Assembly: GCA_900542795.1 (NCBI GenBank)
Contig: UQPD01000056.1
Location: 1 to 14,414 of the forward strand
Direction of reading: 5' to 3'
From: an uncultured Prevotella sp.
GTDB taxonomy: Bacteria > Bacteroidota > Bacteroidia > Bacteroidales > Bacteroidaceae
DNA: 14,414 nt
The notes under the pieces were generated by a model that worked only from the letters and a program-made list of their open reading frames with translations, searched no databases and had not been told where the DNA came from. The position numbers were made by a program, and so were the translations under genes. Of this stretch, positions 12,992 through 14,414 are shown in pieces (the stretch's first letter is position 1; every line of letters starts with the position of its first letter).

Positions 12992-14262
12992 CATTTACAT
13001 AGTGCGCGACACACACGGTCTTGGAAGTTTCTGCCCGTCGAAGTGTATCGGATGCCTTGGTTCATAATGCTAAAGCAAAGCACATTGCCTTGTGCCGTCG
13101 TGCAGTATCCCGAGAGCGTGCTTACCCCTTCAACCGTACCCGTTTTAGCATGTACATTGCCTGCAGCAGCAGTTCCGCGCATGCGTTTGCGTAGAGTACC
13201 ATCGCGTCCAGCAATGGGCAAGGACTGGTGAAGGTGTCTGAATATATCGTCATTGTTATAAGCATAGCGCAACATACGTCCTAAAAGTTCGGGCGTAAGG
13301 TAGTTATAGAGCGAAAGTCCCGACCCATCGGCAATTTGATAATGAGAAGGTTTGAGCCCTATGTGACTAATAAGTGCATTGTAGTGTGACACCGCTTGTT
13401 TGCGTCCCACTTTGCTGCGTCCACCTTGTGCGGCAATTTGGTAGAACATCGATTCAGCCATAGAGTTGTTGCTCTTTTTCATCATGGGCATAAGCACATC
13501 GTCTATGCTGTGTGTACGTGTGCAGAGCAACGTTGCACTTGAAGGTGTCGTCTGTTCGGTGGTTGTTCCGTCCCATTCAATGTTCTCAGCACGGAAAATG
13601 CGTCGCATATTGTCAGTAAAAGTGTCGCGATTGCCAAAAAGTAAAGGTGTTGTAGGCACTTCATCATCATCCCAACACCATCCCCAACCCATCTTTTTGT
13701 CGTCCTTCATGCTCAAGTCTAAGCAGATGGGCGATGTGATGCGTGTAATGCCGTGGTTTTTGAGTTCGTGGGCAAAGGCATGCATGTCGTCAGCATCAAA
13801 GAGTGGGTCATATCCTGCACGAATGTAAACGTGTCCGTTAAACACGGAGTCTACCTCTGTGGGCAAACCATCCGCATAAAGCTGTGTGGAGTAGTTATAG
13901 TTCACCCCCAAATCGTTTAAAGCCGTAATGGCAGTCATAATTTTTTCGTTCGATGCGGGACGCATACATTGGCGTTCGTGATAAGCCATCACCAACGTGT
14001 CAGCAGTAAGGTCGTAGATGTAGAGTCCCACCTGTGTGCGTTCAAAAATATCGTTGTCAAGTAGTTTCGTGATGCGCTCTCTCAGCGATTCGTTGTTCTG
14101 AATATTGTCTATCACCGTGTCGGTCAGCACCGAATCTTCAGGCATAATGCTGTCGGTATACGCAGGGCTTGAGGCAAAGTCTGTGTTGTGATGATGGGGT
14201 AGAGCAGTGGCATAAGCGAAGGCGCATGTCGCCACCAAGAGTATGAGTAAAATACGTTTCAT
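12991..14262 (-). CDS. dacB: D-alanyl-D-alanine carboxypeptidase/endopeptidase (PBP4 type)
   Basis: 423 residues, peptidase family S13. It trims or cleaves peptidoglycan stem peptides and cross-links in the periplasm. A signal peptide (MKRILLILLVATCAFAYA) is followed by a polar linker containing LPHHHN. The three penicillin-binding motifs are in place: SNEK at 104-107 (nucleophile S104, K107), SNN at 264-266 and KTGT at 373-376, with DGSGLS at 312-317. Compared with the E. coli enzyme (about 477 residues) the insert between the first two motifs (108-263) looks somewhat shorter, though the S13 layout holds. It is transcribed separately from rsfS, 189 bases downstream. A perfect TAACTTTG box lies only four bases before the ATG, suggesting a leaderless or nearly leaderless message. 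Confidence 0.92.
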   Translation of the reverse strand: MKRILLILLVATCAFAYATALPHHHNTDFASSPAYTDSIMPEDSVLTDTVIDNIQNNESLRERITKLLDNDIFERTQVGLYIYDLTADTLVMAYHERQCMRPASNEKIMTAITALNDLGVNYNYSTQLYADGLPTEVDSVFNGHVYIRAGYDPLFDADDMHAFAHELKNHGITRITSPICLDLSMKDDKKMGWGWCWDDDEVPTTPLLFGNRDTFTDNMRRIFRAENIEWDGTTTEQTTPSSATLLCTRTHSIDDVLMPMMKKSNNSMAESMFYQIAAQGGRSKVGRKQAVSHYNALISHIGLKPSHYQIADGSGLSLYNYLTPELLGRMLRYAYNNDDIFRHLHQSLPIAGRDGTLRKRMRGTAAAGNVHAKTGTVEGVSTLSGYCTTAQGNVLCFSIMNQGIRYTSTGRNFQDRVCRALCK

Positions 14263-14266
14263 GCTG

Positions 14267-14274
14267 CAAAGTTA
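14267..14274 (-). promoter_or_regulatory. -7 box immediately before dacB
   Basis: The - strand reads TAACTTTG, then CAGC, then the dacB ATG. It is the only CAAA-containing candidate in 14263-14414. No TTTG lies at the usual -33 distance, so the call rests on the -7 motif alone. If used, the transcript begins at or next to the start codon. Confidence 0.4.
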
Positions 14275-14315
14275 CAGATATTGCCGTGGATATGATGGTA
14301 AAAAGTGTGGAAATA

Positions 14316-14350
14316 TTGAAGTCGTCTAAACTTTTCTGACGAAGATTAGA
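14316..14350. repeat. Palindromic repeat B, decayed copy
   Basis: Matches 7977-8011 at 33 of 35 positions, including TTGAAGTCGTCTAAAC and the loop. After 14350 the similarity stops: the right arm reads GATTAGATTT instead of GTTTAGACGACTT, so the palindrome is broken here. It lies upstream of dacB; the gene on its other side is outside the window. Confidence 0.8.
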
Positions 14351-14414
14351 TTTAAACTGTTATCTCTTCTAAATTCAATCTTTACCTTTCTTTTTGACCG
14401 CTTTTTGACCTTTC

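Overview
The window looks like chromosomal DNA from a Bacteroidales bacterium, most likely Prevotella or a close relative. The reasons are: a block rsfS-ftsH-cdsA in the order usual for that group; AT-rich gene starts without Shine-Dalgarno sequences; several matches to the Bacteroidetes -7 promoter motif TAnnTTTG; and proteins typical of the phylum (PspC protein beside a PadR regulator, LytTR response regulator, outer-membrane barrel proteins). The species call is inference from reading alone.

Left part (1-3660, + strand): after a short AT-rich tandem repeat comes a tightly packed five-gene run. It holds an ECF sigma factor, a one-pass membrane protein that fits an anti-sigma role, a small exported protein, and two exported proteins that look like outer-membrane barrels. 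It ends at a very strong hairpin terminator. I read it as a self-contained envelope-sensing regulon, but its signal and targets cannot be seen.

Middle part (3661-8110): a highly structured stretch of unknown identity (3674-3803), an orphan LytTR response regulator on the - strand, a 567-base gene-free divergent region, then padR and a pspC-domain membrane protein on the + strand. Between pspC and the next convergent gene (7549-8110) lies what I consider the most interesting object here. It is a - strand transcription unit with a perfect TAnnTTTG box, a predicted RNA of about 180 nt whose first bases close a long rod-like helix, and a U-tract terminator; it has no credible protein. It resembles a 6S-type RNA in architecture. 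Next to it lie two different palindromic repeats, each with a second copy elsewhere in the window.

Right part (8111-14414, - strand): read in the direction of transcription, dacB (PBP4-type peptidoglycan hydrolase), then rsfS (ribosome silencing), ftsH (membrane AAA protease), cdsA (CDP-diacylglycerol synthesis) and a membrane-anchored transglutaminase-like protein. ftsH and cdsA overlap by 8 bases and cdsA abuts the transglutaminase-like gene with no spacer, so these three are surely one operon. rsfS probably joins them from its own promoter.
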